Shown one piece after another: positions 18,323 to 28,553 of a stretch of DNA of 48,737 nucleotides. The position numbers were made by a program, and so were the translations under genes. Each line of letters starts with the position of its first letter. Positions within the stretch are counted from its first letter, which is position 1. The DNA lies in the NCBI RefSeq assembly GCF_003013245.1, contig NZ_PXYY01000010.1, positions 1-48,737 of the forward strand, in the 5' to 3' direction. The notes under the pieces were generated by a model. That model was given only the letters and a program-made list of their open reading frames with translations, ran no database searches and was not told the DNA's origin. Origin of the DNA: Neisseria iguanae. GTDB taxonomy: Bacteria > Pseudomonadota > Gammaproteobacteria > Burkholderiales > Neisseriaceae.

Positions 18323-19576
18323 ATGGACAAACTCAAAATCTCTGCCAACGGCCCGTTAAACGGCGAAATTACTATATCCGGCGCGAAAAATGCCGCGCTG
18401 CCGCTGATGTGTGCCGGGCTGCTGACTTCGGGCACGCTGCGCCTGAAAAACGTGCCGATGCTGGCTGATGTGAAAACCACGCAAAAGCTGCTGCAAGGCA
18501 TGGGCGCGCGCGTGTTGACCGACAACGTACACGAATTCGAAATCAACGGCGGCACGGTCAACAACACCTGCGCACCGTATGAATTGGTGAGCACCATGCG
18601 CGCATCGATTTTGGTATTGGGACCGACTTTGGCGCGTTTCGGCGAAGCGCAAGTAAGTCTGCCGGGCGGCTGCGCCATCGGTTCGCGTCCGGTTGACCAG
18701 CACTTGAAAGGCTTGGAAACCATGGGCGCGGAAATCACCATTGAGCATGGTTACGTCAAAGCCAAAGGCCGTCTGAAAGGCGCGCGCGTACTGATGGACG
18801 TGGTTACCGTCGGCGGCACGGAAAACTTATTGATGGCCGCAACCCTGGCCGAAGGCACCACCGTATTGGAAAATTGCGCCATCGAGCCGGAGGTGGTTGA
18901 TTTGGCCGAATGCTTGGTGAAAATGGGCGCGAAAATCAGCGGCATCGGCACCGCCACCATGACGGTCGAAGGGGTGAAAGAATTGCACGGTTGCGAACAC
19001 AGCGTTGTGCCCGACCGCATCGAAGCCGGTACGTTTTTGTGTGCCGTCGCGATGACCGGCGGCCAAGTGACCCTGCATAACGCCGCACCGAAAACCATGG
19101 AAGTGGTGTTGGACAAACTGGTTGAAGCCGGTGCCGTGATCGAAGCAGGCGACGACTGGATTACCATTGATATGCGCCAACGTCCGACAGCCGTTGACAT
19201 CCGAACGGTTGTCCATCCCGGTTTTCCCACAGATATGCAGGCACAGTTTATGGCCATGAATGCTGTGTCTGAAGGTCAGAGCAGGGTGGTCGAAACTATT
19301 TTTGAAAATCGTTTCATGCATGTACCCGAACTCAACCGCATGGGCGCAAACATCACCATAGAAGGCAATACTGCTTTTGTCAAAGGCGTAGAGGCCCTTT
19401 CCGGGGCGACCGTGATGGCGACCGATCTACGTGCTTCTGCCAGCCTTGTGATAGCAGGGCTGGTTGCCGCCGGCGAAACCATCGTCGACCGCATCTACCA
19501 CCTTGACCGCGGCTACGAACACATCGAGAAAAAACTCGGCGGTGTCGGCGCGAAAATCGAACGCGTGAGCGGTTGA
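18323..19576 (+). CDS. murA: UDP-N-acetylglucosamine 1-carboxyvinyltransferase MurA
   Basis: Catalyses the first committed step of peptidoglycan synthesis, transfer of enolpyruvate from PEP to UDP-GlcNAc in the cytoplasm. The ATG at 18323 ([10 protein letters not shown]) gives 417 residues, close to the E. coli length of 419; the frame is open seven codons further upstream. Key residues are GAKNAALP with Lys22/Asn23 and the PEP-binding Cys117 in [11 protein letters not shown], the target of fosfomycin. DLRASASLV and the terminal GYEHIEKKL also match. A DUS-pair terminator follows immediately. Confidence 0.97.
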   Translation: MDKLKISANGPLNGEITISGAKNAALPLMCAGLLTSGTLRLKNVPMLADVKTTQKLLQGMGARVLTDNVHEFEINGGTVNNTCAPYELVSTMRASILVLGPTLARFGEAQVSLPGGCAIGSRPVDQHLKGLETMGAEITIEHGYVKAKGRLKGARVLMDVVTVGGTENLLMAATLAEGTTVLENCAIEPEVVDLAECLVKMGAKISGIGTATMTVEGVKELHGCEHSVVPDRIEAGTFLCAVAMTGGQVTLHNAAPKTMEVVLDKLVEAGAVIEAGDDWITIDMRQRPTAVDIRTVVHPGFPTDMQAQFMAMNAVSEGQSRVVETIFENRFMHVPELNRMGANITIEGNTAFVKGVEALSGATVMATDLRASASLVIAGLVAAGETIVDRIYHLDRGYEHIEKKLGGVGAKIERVSG

Positions 19577-19595
19577 AGATTTTATTTGAACCAAT

Positions 19596-19634
19596 AGGCC
19601 GTCTGAAAATTCTGCAAAGATTTTCAGACGGCCT
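19596..19634 (+). terminator. DUS-pair terminator after murA
   Basis: AGGCCGTCTGAAAAT at 19596-19610 pairs with 19620-19634 (15 bp), followed by TTCTTTC. It lies 20 bases after the murA stop codon. Confidence 0.8.
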
Positions 19635-20058
19635 TTCTTTCAAACAGAATCTTTGATTACCACACGAATCTGTTCCCGTCCTTCGGCGGGAAGAGATTGG
19701 GGAAGAAGGACACTGCGGGTTTTACAGCCTACCCATCCTATTCCGATCTTTTCCGGCATTCTGCATTTTTTCAGACGGCTTGGTTCGGAGGTGGGTTGGT
19801 GCGTCGGTGTCATTTGCGCCAGCAAATGCACATTGCGAAGCAACAGTGTCCGGTTCGCGCGTGCCCCAAACCGTTGAATGTAAGAAATCTAAACCGAAGT
19901 AAAGAAAAAACACCCTGAAAAAATTCAGGGTGCGCATTATTTCAAAGTCAAGAAATGTAAATATATTTGAAGGTGCTATACACTATCTTTTTCATCAAAA
20001 ATCGGTTTTTTGTTACAATACGCCATTCCCCTAACCCACGTTCCACAAGGCTTTTATT
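19635..20058. other. Gap between murA and mutS with a second hairpin
   Basis: No gene is seen. A perfect hairpin CACCCTGAA-AAAA-TTCAGGGTG lies at 19911-19932 and may be a terminator or a regulatory structure before mutS. Short frames on both strands lack ribosome-binding sites and recognisable products. Confidence 0.5.
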
Positions 20059-22632
20059 ATGAGCAAACCCACCGTTTCGCCGATGATGCAGCAATATCTC
20101 GGCATCAAATCGCAGCATGCCGACAAACTGGTGTTTTACCGCATGGGCGATTTTTACGAGCTGTTTTTCGATGATGCGGTGGAGGCGGCCAAACTTTTGG
20201 ACATCACGCTCACCACACGCGGACAGATGGACGGTGAGCCGATTAAGATGGCCGGTGTGCCGTTTCATGCTGCCGAACAATACTTGGCGCGTTTGGTGAA
20301 AATGGGCAAAAGCGTGGCGATTTGCGAGCAGGTCGGAGAAGTGGGCGCGGGCAAAGGGCCGGTAGAGCGCAAAGTAGTGCGGATTGTCACGCCCGGTACG
20401 CTCACCGATTCGGCCTTTTTGGAAGATAAAGAAACCAACCGCATCGTGGCGGTTAACCACACCAAAAAGCACATCGGCTTGGCGTGGGCATCGCTGCAAA
20501 GCGGTGAATTCAAAGTCAAACAGGTTGACGCGGCACAATTGGCCGACGAATTGGCGCGTCTGCAGGCAGCCGAAATTCTGCTTTCAGACGGCCAAATCCT
20601 GCCACCTTTGGAAAACGCTAGCCTCACGCGGCTGAATGCGTGGCAGTTTGCACCCGATACAGCGGTAACACTCTTAACCGGTTATTTCGGCAGCCAGGAT
20701 TTGCGCGGCTTCGGCTTGGACACCGGCGAACACGCTGCGGCGATTGGGGCGGCCGGTGCACTCATCAACTACATCCGCCTGACGCAAACCTTGATGCCGC
20801 AACACTTTGACGGCCTGTCGCTCGAAACCGACAGCCAGTTTATCGGCATGGATGCCGCCACGCGCCGCAATCTCGAAATCACCCAAACCTTAAGCGGCAA
20901 AAAAGCGCCGACCTTGATGTCCACGCTCGACCATTGCGCCACCCACATGGGCAGCCGCTTATTGGCGATGTGGCTGCACCACCCTTTGCGCAACCGCGAC
21001 CACATCCGTGCCCGCCAACAAGCCGTATCCGCTTTGTCCGAGCAATTCAGTAGCATTCAAGGCCGTCTGAAAAACATTGCCGACATCGAACGCATCGCCG
21101 CACGCATCGCCGTCGGCAATGCCCGGCCGCGCGATTTGGCCGCGCTACGGGACAGCTTGTTTGAGCTGGCAAAGCTGGAATTATCCGCCGAAAGCAGCAG
21201 CCTGCTGGCCACGCTGAAAAACGTGTTTCCTGCCACCCTGCCTGTGGCCGAGCAGTTACAGGCCGCGATTTTGCCTGAACCTTCGGTCTGGCTGCGCGAC
21301 GGCGGCGTGATCAACCACGGTTTCCATGCCGGATTGGACGAACTGCGCCACATTCAAAACCACGGCGACGAATTTCTGCTGGCATTGGAAACGCGCGAAC
21401 GCGAGCGCACCGGCTTGTCTACCTTAAAGGTCGAGTTCAACCGCGTGCACGGTTTTTACATCGAATTATCCAAAGTGCAGGCCGAGCAGGCACCGGCCGA
21501 TTACCAGCGCCGCCAAACCCTGAAAAACGCCGAACGTTTCATTACTCCCGAATTAAAATCCTTTGAAGACAAAGTCTTAACTGCACAAGACCAAGCGCTT
21601 GCCTTGGAAAAACAACTGTTCGACACCTTGCTCAAAGACATTCAGACTGCCTTGCCACAACTGCAGAAAGCCGCCAAAGCCGCCGCCGCACTGGACGTGT
21701 TGGCCACCTTTGCCGCACTCGCGCAAACACGCGGTTTCGTCTGTCCCGAGTTTGCCGATTATCCCGTGTTGGAAATCGACGGCGGCCGCCACCCTGTGGT
21801 GGAAGAGCAGGTGCGCCACTTCACGCCCAACCATACCCGTTTCGACCACAAACACCGCCTGATGCTGCTCACCGGCCCCAATATGGGTGGCAAGTCGACT
21901 TATATGCGCCAAGTCGCGCTGATTACCCTGCTCGCCCACACCGGCAGCTTCGTACCTGCCCAATCCACCAAAATCGGCCCTATCGACCGCATTTTTACGC
22001 GTATCGGCGCCAGCGACGATTTGGCGTCCAACCGCTCCACCTTTATGGTTGAAATGAGCGAAACTGCCTACATCCTGCACCACGCCACCGAGCAATCACT
22101 GGTGTTGATGGACGAAGTCGGCCGCGGTACCTCCACTTTCGACGGCCTCGCCCTCGCGCAGGCCATTGCCGAACATCTGCTGCAGAAAAACAAATCCTTC
22201 AGCCTGTTTGCCACCCATTATTTCGAGCTCACCCGCCTGCCTGAAGCTCATGCCCACGCCGTGAACATGCATCTTTCCGCACTGGAGCAAGGACAAGACA
22301 TCGTGTTTCTGCACGAAATCCAACCCGGCCCCGCCAGCAAAAGCTACGGCATCGCCGTCGCCAAACTTGCCGGCCTGCCCGCCCGCGCCCTGAAAACCGC
22401 GCAACAACATCTGTCTGATTTGGAAACCCAAGCCGCCGCCGCGCAGCCGCAAATGGATATTTTCCAAGTCATGCCGTCTGAACATGATGATGTCAGACAT
22501 GATGAAGAACATGCAAACAAGCCATCTGAAAATACAACCGAATTGCTCAAAGCCTTGGCTGAAACCAACCCCGATAACTTATCACCGAGAGAAGCCTTGG
22601 ATGCGCTTTACCGTTTGAAACGTTTGGTTTGA
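20059..22632 (+). CDS. mutS: DNA mismatch repair protein MutS
   Basis: Recognises mismatches and small loops and recruits MutL. The 857-residue protein has the mismatch-binding N-terminal motif [11 protein letters not shown] (Phe-x-Glu), connector and lever domains, and the ABC-type ATPase with Walker [10 protein letters not shown] (606-614), [15 protein letters not shown] and ATHYFELT. Length and order match E. coli MutS (853). AAGG lies upstream of the ATG. It stands alone between two hairpins, as expected of a housekeeping repair gene. An internal DUS core is present around 21061. Confidence 0.97.
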   Translation: MSKPTVSPMMQQYLGIKSQHADKLVFYRMGDFYELFFDDAVEAAKLLDITLTTRGQMDGEPIKMAGVPFHAAEQYLARLVKMGKSVAICEQVGEVGAGKGPVERKVVRIVTPGTLTDSAFLEDKETNRIVAVNHTKKHIGLAWASLQSGEFKVKQVDAAQLADELARLQAAEILLSDGQILPPLENASLTRLNAWQFAPDTAVTLLTGYFGSQDLRGFGLDTGEHAAAIGAAGALINYIRLTQTLMPQHFDGLSLETDSQFIGMDAATRRNLEITQTLSGKKAPTLMSTLDHCATHMGSRLLAMWLHHPLRNRDHIRARQQAVSALSEQFSSIQGRLKNIADIERIAARIAVGNARPRDLAALRDSLFELAKLELSAESSSLLATLKNVFPATLPVAEQLQAAILPEPSVWLRDGGVINHGFHAGLDELRHIQNHGDEFLLALETRERERTGLSTLKVEFNRVHGFYIELSKVQAEQAPADYQRRQTLKNAERFITPELKSFEDKVLTAQDQALALEKQLFDTLLKDIQTALPQLQKAAKAAAALDVLATFAALAQTRGFVCPEFADYPVLEIDGGRHPVVEEQVRHFTPNHTRFDHKHRLMLLTGPNMGGKSTYMRQVALITLLAHTGSFVPAQSTKIGPIDRIFTRIGASDDLASNRSTFMVEMSETAYILHHATEQSLVLMDEVGRGTSTFDGLALAQAIAEHLLQKNKSFSLFATHYFELTRLPEAHAHAVNMHLSALEQGQDIVFLHEIQPGPASKSYGIAVAKLAGLPARALKTAQQHLSDLETQAAAAQPQMDIFQVMPSEHDDVRHDEEHANKPSENTTELLKALAETNPDNLSPREALDALYRLKRLV

Positions 22633-22643
22633 GCCCACATTGG

Positions 22644-22679
22644 AAAGGCCGTCTGAATCCTGTTTTTCAGACGGCCTTT
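22644..22679 (+). terminator. DUS-pair terminator after mutS
   Basis: AAAGGCCGTCTGAA at 22644-22657 with its complement at 22666-22679, 11 bases after the mutS stop codon. Confidence 0.8.
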
Positions 22680-22726
22680 ACGATATAATCGCAGCAGCTT
22701 GATGTTTGCCGACGGACACGTTTTAC

Positions 22727-24400
22727 ATGATAAAAAATCCAACCACACACCAGCCTGATACACATGAAGGCGAGTTTTCCCACAGCCGCGTGCCTGCCGA
22801 CCGGCTGCTCGGGCGCAGTCATTTTGCGGCAGCCTACAGCAGCGAACACATTGCTGGCGGTGAGTTTGTGGTCGGTGCGGCATTTGCGGCTTGGGGCGCA
22901 TCACCGGCAACCGTGTTGTTCGGCTTGTTCATCGGCAATCTGGCAGCGGTGTTGAGCTGGGCGTTGGTGTGCGCGCCGGTGGCGGTGCGTTCGCGGTTGA
23001 CGCTGTATCAATATTTGGAACGCTTGGCCGGACGACGGCTGGTGTTTTTCTATAATTTAATGAGCGGCTTGATTTTCGCCGTGATTGCCGGCGGCATGAT
23101 GACCATTTCCGCTGCCGCCATCCGCGGCCTGACCGATGTACCTCCACAGGTGCGGTGGTATCCGACCAGCGGCTTGTTTGTGGCGGCGGTGTTGCTGATC
23201 GGTTTGGCAACGATGGGAGTGGCACTGCGCGGTTTTTCGCGGGTGACGAAGTTTGCCAAAATCTGCGCGCCGTGGCTGTTTGCCGTGTTTGCCGTGTGCG
23301 GACTGGCGGCTTTTCCGTATCTCACAGCCATCGGCAGTGCACAAGGTTTGGATGGGTATGAAACGCTGCAGCGCTATGTGTGGACAGACAATACGCCCGA
23401 CGGCAGTCGGTCGCTGACCATGTGGCAGATTGCCGCCTTTGCATGGGGGCTGAACCTGCCGCTGCATTTGGGCATGGGCGATTTGAGCACGCTGCGGTTT
23501 GCCCGCAAAACCGGCTATGGCGCGTATTCCGCCTTTGCCGCATACGGTGGCCATTTTGTCGCATGGCTGACCGCCGGTATGCTTGGCGCCGCCAGTGCGG
23601 CTTTACTGCAAACCGACATCGGCAAACTCGACATCGGCGGCGTGGTCGTGCCGGTGTTGGGTGTGGCGGGTACGGCTGCCGTGGTGGTGGCCTCGTTTAC
23701 CACCGCCGTACCGTGCCTTTACCGCTCGGGGCTGGCGTTTCATGCGTTTTTACCGCGTTGGTCGCTGATGAAAACCACCGCTGTGGTCGGTGCCGTCACC
23801 ACCCTTATCGCCTGCCTGCCGCTGATTTTCCTGAAATGGCTGGACTTGATGGCCTATTTCAATATTCTCACCGCACCTGTAGGTGCCATCATCGCCGCCG
23901 AACACTTTATCCTGCCGAAACTGGGCATTGCGCCGTTTTGGCGCACCGGCCGCCGCGACAACAACAACCGTGCCGCATGGTCGGTATGGGTGTGCGGCAT
24001 GGCCTTGGCGGCAGTATTGCTGGCTGCCGGTATGCACCTCTTTACCGTGTTCATCCCTCTATGGGCAGCCTGTTTGCTGCTCTACACTTTTTTGGCCTAC
24101 CAGCAGGCACCGCAAACCGATATGCCGTCCGAACGCTTATACCATCAGGCTTACGGCAGTGACGACACATGCTTGGCCGCCACTGCGCAACCGGCCGTAA
24201 CAGCATTCCCTAACGGCCGCCACCCGCTCTTTTACGGCGCCGCCGCCAGCCTGCTGCTGATGGTGGCCAGCTGCGGCATACTATACCTGCCGTCATCACC
24301 GCACCAATACACCGCCGCCTTCCAATGGCTGCTGGCCGTATTCTCCGCCGCTTATTTCATTCAGACAGCCTTGTGGATGAAAGTGTCGGGGAGAAGGTAG
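22727..24400 (+). CDS. NCS1-type (cytosine/purine-like) permease
   Basis: A large polytopic membrane protein of about 557 residues with around twelve hydrophobic segments. The N-terminal stretch (FAAAYSSEHIAGGEFVVG, IGNLAAVLSW) and AFAWGLNLPLHLGMGDLS in the middle resemble members of the nucleobase:cation symporter-1 family (PF02133), which take up purines, pyrimidines or related compounds by H+ or Na+ symport. The substrate cannot be read from the sequence. The frame opens at a TTG at 22706, but the ATG at 22727 (MIKNPTTHQP) is the likelier start; neither has a strong ribosome-binding site. The C-terminal 100 residues are less conserved. It is convergent with lldD. Confidence 0.7.
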   Translation: MIKNPTTHQPDTHEGEFSHSRVPADRLLGRSHFAAAYSSEHIAGGEFVVGAAFAAWGASPATVLFGLFIGNLAAVLSWALVCAPVAVRSRLTLYQYLERLAGRRLVFFYNLMSGLIFAVIAGGMMTISAAAIRGLTDVPPQVRWYPTSGLFVAAVLLIGLATMGVALRGFSRVTKFAKICAPWLFAVFAVCGLAAFPYLTAIGSAQGLDGYETLQRYVWTDNTPDGSRSLTMWQIAAFAWGLNLPLHLGMGDLSTLRFARKTGYGAYSAFAAYGGHFVAWLTAGMLGAASAALLQTDIGKLDIGGVVVPVLGVAGTAAVVVASFTTAVPCLYRSGLAFHAFLPRWSLMKTTAVVGAVTTLIACLPLIFLKWLDLMAYFNILTAPVGAIIAAEHFILPKLGIAPFWRTGRRDNNNRAAWSVWVCGMALAAVLLAAGMHLFTVFIPLWAACLLLYTFLAYQQAPQTDMPSERLYHQAYGSDDTCLAATAQPAVTAFPNGRHPLFYGAAASLLLMVASCGILYLPSSPHQYTAAFQWLLAVFSAAYFIQTALWMKVSGRR

Positions 24401-24422
24401 GGGAATAGGAAATACAAGTATG

Positions 24423-24459
24423 AAAGGCCGTCTGAAACTTTCCTGTTCAGACGGCCTTT
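24423..24459. terminator. Bidirectional DUS terminator between permease and lldD
   Basis: AAAGGCCGTCTGAA at 24423-24436 pairs with 24446-24459 between two convergent genes, so it probably serves both. Confidence 0.8.
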
Positions 24460-24495
24460 GCTCTTTTTTCAATCAACCAACTTAATCAAACCCCA

Positions 24496-25683
24496 TCACT
24501 CGCCACCCAATACTTCACGCAAGGCATTCGGGTTTTTCAATACATTTTCGGCCTGAACCAAGCAATCGGCGGTGATTTCGCTGATGTTTTGGCAGCTGGT
24601 TAAGGTCATGGCGACGCGCATTTCTTTTTCAAACAGGTTAAGCAGGTTGGCGACACCGGCTTCACCGTCGGTAGCGAGTGCGTAGATAAAGGCGCGGCCG
24701 ATCATGGTGCAGTCGGCGCCGAGGGCAATCATGCGCACGACATCCAAGCCGTTTCGGATGCCGGAATCGGCGAGGATTTTGATGTCGCCTTTTACGGCAT
24801 CGGCAATGGCGGGCATGGCGCGGGCAGATGACAATACGCCGTCAAGCTGGCGGCCGCCGTGGTTAGATACGACAATGCCGTCGGCACCGAATCTCACCGC
24901 ATCGCGCGCGTCGTCTGGGTCGAGAATGCCTTTAATAATCATAGGGCCTTCCCAGAAATCGCGAATCCATTGCAAATCTTTCCACGAAATCGACGGGTCG
25001 AAATTTGCGCCCAGATAGCCTATGTAGTCTTCCAAGCCGACGGCTTTGCCCATGTATTTGGAGATGTTGCCCAAATCGTGCGGTTTGCCGTGAATGCCAA
25101 CATCGTATGCCCATTGCGGGTGCAATACGGCTTGCAGGTAGCGGCGCATGGCGGCATTGGGGCCGCTCATGCCGGAATGGGCATCACGGTAGCGGGCGCC
25201 GGGAGTCGGCATATCGACGGTAAACACCAGCGTCGAACAGCCGGCGGCTTTGGCACGTTCTAACGCGTTGGTCATAAAGCCGCGGTCTTTCAATACATAA
25301 AGCTGGAACCACATCGGCCGCCGAATCTGCGGCACCACTTCTTCAATCGGGCACACGGATACGGTGGACAAGGTAAACGGAATACCTTTTTTATCGGCGG
25401 CACGCGCAGCCTGCACTTCGCCGCGGCGGGCATACATGCCGGTCAGGCCGACAGGCGACAGGGCAACAGGCATGGAAAGTTTCTCACCAAACAATTCAAT
25501 GCTCAAATCCAACTCGGACATATCGCGTAGTACACGTTGGCGCAGAGCAATATCGGCCAAGTCGGACATATTGCGCTCCAGCGTGCGCTCGGCATAAGCA
25601 CCGCCATCGATATAGTGGAACAAAAACGGCGGCAATCGGCGGCGTGCGCCTTCGCGGTAATCACTTGCGGATGAAATAATCAT
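24496..25683 (-). CDS. lldD: FMN-dependent L-lactate dehydrogenase (quinone)
   Basis: Oxidises L-lactate to pyruvate and passes electrons to the quinone pool at the inner membrane; lactate is a main carbon source for Neisseria. The 395-residue protein follows E. coli LldD along nearly its entire length: [68 protein letters not shown], and the active-site [12 protein letters not shown] with the catalytic His and Arg. The start at 25683 matches the family. It is monocistronic, with a 307-base upstream gap in which I see AT-rich sequence but no clear operator. Confidence 0.96.
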   Translation of the reverse strand: MIISSASDYREGARRRLPPFLFHYIDGGAYAERTLERNMSDLADIALRQRVLRDMSELDLSIELFGEKLSMPVALSPVGLTGMYARRGEVQAARAADKKGIPFTLSTVSVCPIEEVVPQIRRPMWFQLYVLKDRGFMTNALERAKAAGCSTLVFTVDMPTPGARYRDAHSGMSGPNAAMRRYLQAVLHPQWAYDVGIHGKPHDLGNISKYMGKAVGLEDYIGYLGANFDPSISWKDLQWIRDFWEGPMIIKGILDPDDARDAVRFGADGIVVSNHGGRQLDGVLSSARAMPAIADAVKGDIKILADSGIRNGLDVVRMIALGADCTMIGRAFIYALATDGEAGVANLLNLFEKEMRVAMTLTSCQNISEITADCLVQAENVLKNPNALREVLGGE

Positions 25684-25930
25684 AAATCGGCTCCGAAAAA
25701 CAGGGTTAAATACGTTTGATTTCGAGTTTTATTTAAATTTGAAAGCCATTGTAATCGTTTTTGAACGAAATTTCATCCGCTCACACGCATTTTATGCGAA
25801 ATAAGCAAAAAAACGATTAGGAAAATGTGTGAAAGTTTTTGATTTAATAGGATAAAAGGCTGTCCGAATATTTATGGAAAAATGATGAATCAAAGATAAA
25901 ACGTTTCAGACGGCCCGGGCGGGATGTAGA

Positions 25931-25970
25931 AAATCCCAGCGTTGTGTACACTTTTTGTTTTTTGTCTGAA
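25931..25970. repeat. Dispersed repeat, copy 1 (second copy at 48283-48321)
   Basis: A 40-base stretch beginning AAATCCCAGCGTTGTG and ending TTTTTTGTCTGAA recurs at 48283-48321 in the same orientation with about 80 percent identity. Both copies lie in degenerate sequence beside broken genes. Origin unknown. Confidence 0.5.
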
Positions 25971-25990
25971 CACCCTTTTGGAATTGTCGG

Positions 25991-26540
25991 GTGTTATCAA
26001 GAATGCTGCCGCCACCGCTTCTGCCTTACGGTTTGAAAGCATTTGCGCCCGCTGATGATTATTGGCAGGCATTCGGCCAACCGATTTTGCCACCGTTGAT
26101 TCCGGCCAATCCGCATCCGGCGGATGATAAAGGGTTTGTGCTGGTGTATCTGCCGTTTGAAAATTTGGGGCAGGTTCAAACTTGGCTTCGCAGCGCACCA
26201 CAACAGCGTTTTCGGGTTTATGCAGCTGTGGATAAAATGGTTTCAGACGGCCTGATCAAGGTGCATCCCTTTTCACGCACCGCCTTTCCGCGCAACATAA
26301 CCGAATGCAGCAGTGTCATTACGAATGCCGGTTTCGGCTTGTGCAGCGAAGTAATAGCTTCGGGAAAAAAAACTACTGGTTCGTCCGCTGGATAATCATA
26401 TAACGCCAAAGCCTTGCAAAAAACGGCAGCGGCCGATATTAAAGCATCATTCCGATCCGGCCACCTTCCATAACCGGCTGCAACGCCCGAATCCCGCACC
26501 GATACACTTTCCCGATACTGCTGCGGCAGTAGCCGGTTAG
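25991..26540 (+). pseudogene. Decayed glycosyltransferase-like gene (MJ1255/VC2487 type)
   Basis: An open stretch from a GTG at 25991 encodes PPPLLPYGLKAFAP, FVLVYLPFENLGQVQTW and VITNAGFGLCSEVIASGKK, the C-terminal half of a glycosyltransferase-like family with a Rossmann-type nucleotide-sugar site. The N-terminal half is absent. At an eight-A run (26365-26372) the frame shifts; with seven A the reading continues LLVRPLDN, and a second shift is needed to reach NAKALQKTAAADIK. A stop follows. The lesions mean that no active enzyme is made. The family assignment is from memory of neisserial homologues. Confidence 0.55.
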
Positions 26541-26714
26541 CTAGCAAACGGTTGTACCAAACCTGTGGATAAAATGGTGGAAAACATGTGGGTGCATGGT
26601 TGATGATTTAGACCGTCCGAACAATGGGCTTGCTTTTCGGACGGGCTTTTCCCATTCAATTTGAGCAATTATTCTGTATAATGCAACCACCATCTTGAAA
26701 CAAAGGAACGTACC

Positions 26715-26963
26715 ATGTTAACACCCGAGCAAGTCAAAGCCATGATTGAGGCCGTGGCCAAATGCGAACACGTTGAGGTGGAAGGCGACGGCCACCACTT
26801 TTTCGCCGTGATTGTGTCGTCCGAATTTGAAGGCAAAGCCCGCTTGGCGCGCCACCGCCTGATTAAAGACGGCTTGAAAGAAAAATTGGAAAGTAACGAA
26901 CTACACGCGCTGTCGATTTCGGTTGCCGCCACCCCGACAGAGTGGGCTCAGAAGCAATCTTGA
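26715..26963 (+). CDS. BolA/IbaG-family protein
   Basis: An 82-residue protein of the BolA fold, closest in form to IbaG/YrbA: VEVEGDGHHFFAVIVSSEFEGKA followed by ARHRLIKDGLKEKL and the HALSISVA strand. His28/His29 in the GDGHHF loop and the later conserved His are the usual iron-sulfur ligands shared with monothiol glutaredoxins. Role by family: iron-sulfur trafficking or stress-linked regulation. The ribosome-binding site AAAGGAA lies 7 bases before the ATG. It has no operon partner here: the preceding glycosyltransferase remnant is broken. Confidence 0.9.
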   Translation: MLTPEQVKAMIEAVAKCEHVEVEGDGHHFFAVIVSSEFEGKARLARHRLIKDGLKEKLESNELHALSISVAATPTEWAQKQS

Positions 26964-27200
26964 TTGAACAGCATAATCAATACCGCCTGATAAAGTCAAT
27001 CTGATTTCCAGTATGATACGGATCGACCGCCCGTCAATTTTATTATATTTATATATTTCTTATATATCTATTTCCAAAAAAATCATGGATTTCGGTATAC
27101 TAATATCCAAAAATCTTAAAAAACTGTATTACAACCAACGGTGGCTTTTTGTATTTTAAGAAGATTTATATAGTGCTATTTAGCTCAATCAGGACAACAG

Positions 27201-27252
27201 AAATCTCAGAATCGTTATTCCCGCGCAGGCGGGAATAACGATTCTGAGATTT
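27201..27252. repeat. 52-bp perfect palindrome centred on a dRS3 element
   Basis: Bases 27201-27224 are exactly complementary to 27229-27252 with a 4-base loop (GCAG). The centre is a perfect dRS3 core ATTCCC-GCGCAGGC-GGGAAT (27217-27236). The arms (AAATCTCAGAATCGTT) extend the dRS3 palindrome by 16 bases on each side. dRS3 repeats are common in Neisseria and are the known integration target of filamentous phage; the symmetrical arms are not part of the core. Confidence 0.85.
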
Positions 27253-27313
27253 CAGACGGCATCAAATTTGTTTGTCGTCATGATTAAAAATTAGCGCCGG
27301 TTAAACCCGTTAA

Positions 27314-27345
27314 AAAACAGCAGCTTTATTGATGGCTGCTGTTTT
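27314..27345 (-). terminator. Hairpin terminator downstream of the lysozyme-inhibitor remnant
   Basis: AAAACAGCAGC at 27314-27324 pairs with GCTGCTGTTTT at 27335-27345. On the minus strand it follows the broken pliG-type gene. The remaining gap (26964-27200) is AT-rich with no gene. Confidence 0.65.
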
Positions 27346-27372
27346 ATCAAAACGGCCGGAACCAACTGCCGT

Positions 27373-28153
27373 TTAACTTTTAGGTTCGTAATTTTTACTA
27401 ATAATTTCATCAAGTTTTTCTTTTTTTCCGTTTATTAAAACCGTTTTTTCCGAGTCAGAAAACCATTATGCTGGATTATATACGTTTGAGGCAGTTACCT
27501 TATTGACGCTCCATCTGAAACCTTGACCGCTGAAAACAGTATCATCCGCATTGCTTTCATTGTCATACACCATATTGAAAATCTTGCCATTCACTTTCAG
27601 TGCGGCTGAGGCCGGGGCAGTAGCTTTTCCCCTTTTATAGCGGACGGATACTTGTTTGCCGACCTGGCATTTAGTACGTGATCCAATTGGTATGGGAATC
27701 CTCAGTCTTCGCACCATTCGCTGCCGCCGTTTTGCTGCCGGAACCCACTATTGAAATCGTAACGGCATACTGACGTAACCTATTGTTTTTTCTAGCTCCA
27801 TTTCGGGTTTGTAAAATACGTACCTCATAATGGCCTGTAAAAGGAAGAACTTGGTCAGATGCTGTTAGAAATTCACTATCTGAATTTTTTCCCAAATAAC
27901 GTACGGATACGGCAATGTTCGGATTGCTTTTATCCAAACTGATATTCAGAACTTGTCCTTTTTGTGCATGGAACCGGTAACTGTGAAACTGATAACCTTT
28001 AATATTTCCTTTATATATGGCAGATGTCGTACCCGGATTGAAACGCACATTAACGGTTTTCACAGGTTTATCGCTACTTGCACTGGCTGCCAACGGAGCA
28101 GCACTTAATGTTATTGATAAAGCTAATAATGTACGAAATACACGCATTAACAT
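27373..28153 (-). pseudogene. Broken fusion of PliG-type and Acp/MliC-type lysozyme inhibitors
   Basis: From the ATG at 28153 (GGAGG six bases upstream) comes a signal peptide (LLALSITLSAAPLAASA), then a domain resembling E. coli PliG, inhibitor of g-type lysozyme: KTVNVRFNPGTTSAIYKGN, IKGYQFHSYRFHAQKGQ and YEVRILQTRNGARKN. The frame ends ...NWITY-stop at 27671. Removing one base (27673) continues it into YKCQVGKQVSVRYKRGK, an Acp/MliC-like domain (compare VTYNCSIGGRVGVTYG of the intact Acp at 35896). This second frame meets TAA at 27466, but 30 more sense codons follow in frame (WFSDSEKTVLINGKK...) to 27373. So one frameshift and one nonsense codon disrupt a two-domain secreted inhibitor. 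As it stands, a secreted PliG domain alone could still be made. Confidence 0.7.
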
Positions 28154-28553
28154 CATTAACCTCCTTATTTCAACTAATTTAAAGGTAATATAGTACATTT
28201 ATATCGGGGAAATCAGGGAGAAAAATCATAAAATTACAATAAGATTCTGAATATTAATAGTAAACAGACACCAAAGCTCCGGCAAGATTGCTGCGCGGAA
28301 TGCAGATATACGAGGTTTACCGCCAATTTAACCCTGCAGGTACTGAGACCCCGCCGGGCAAAGACAAAGATATCCGTCGGGGTAAGATCGGGTTAAGAAA
28401 GACAGCCAATCCAAATTCGGCTCTACACAACCCGTACTGACAACCAAGGTTATATCAAACCGCACATCAATTCTTTCAATGCCGGATAATGTTGGGGTTC
28501 GGTCCAACCTGCCTGTTCTTTTCAGCGGCTCTTCTTAATAGCAAAAAATAGAT
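28154..28553. other. Gap upstream of the inhibitor remnant
   Basis: The first 100 bases are AT-rich and should hold the promoter. A plus-strand stretch near 28300-28435 reads EVYRQFNPAGTETPPGKDK without start signals or recognisable family; it may be debris of a lost gene. Nothing else was seen. Confidence 0.35.

Noticed and set aside
23380..24162. 260-codon plus-strand ORF inside the permease gene
   Set aside because: A shifted frame of the permease with Arg/Cys-rich composition; the permease frame has the coherent hydrophobic pattern.
25860..25990. Possible small protein-coding gene read on the minus strand ending at 25890
   Set aside because: The frame overlaps the glycosyltransferase remnant in antisense and matches only the dispersed repeat.
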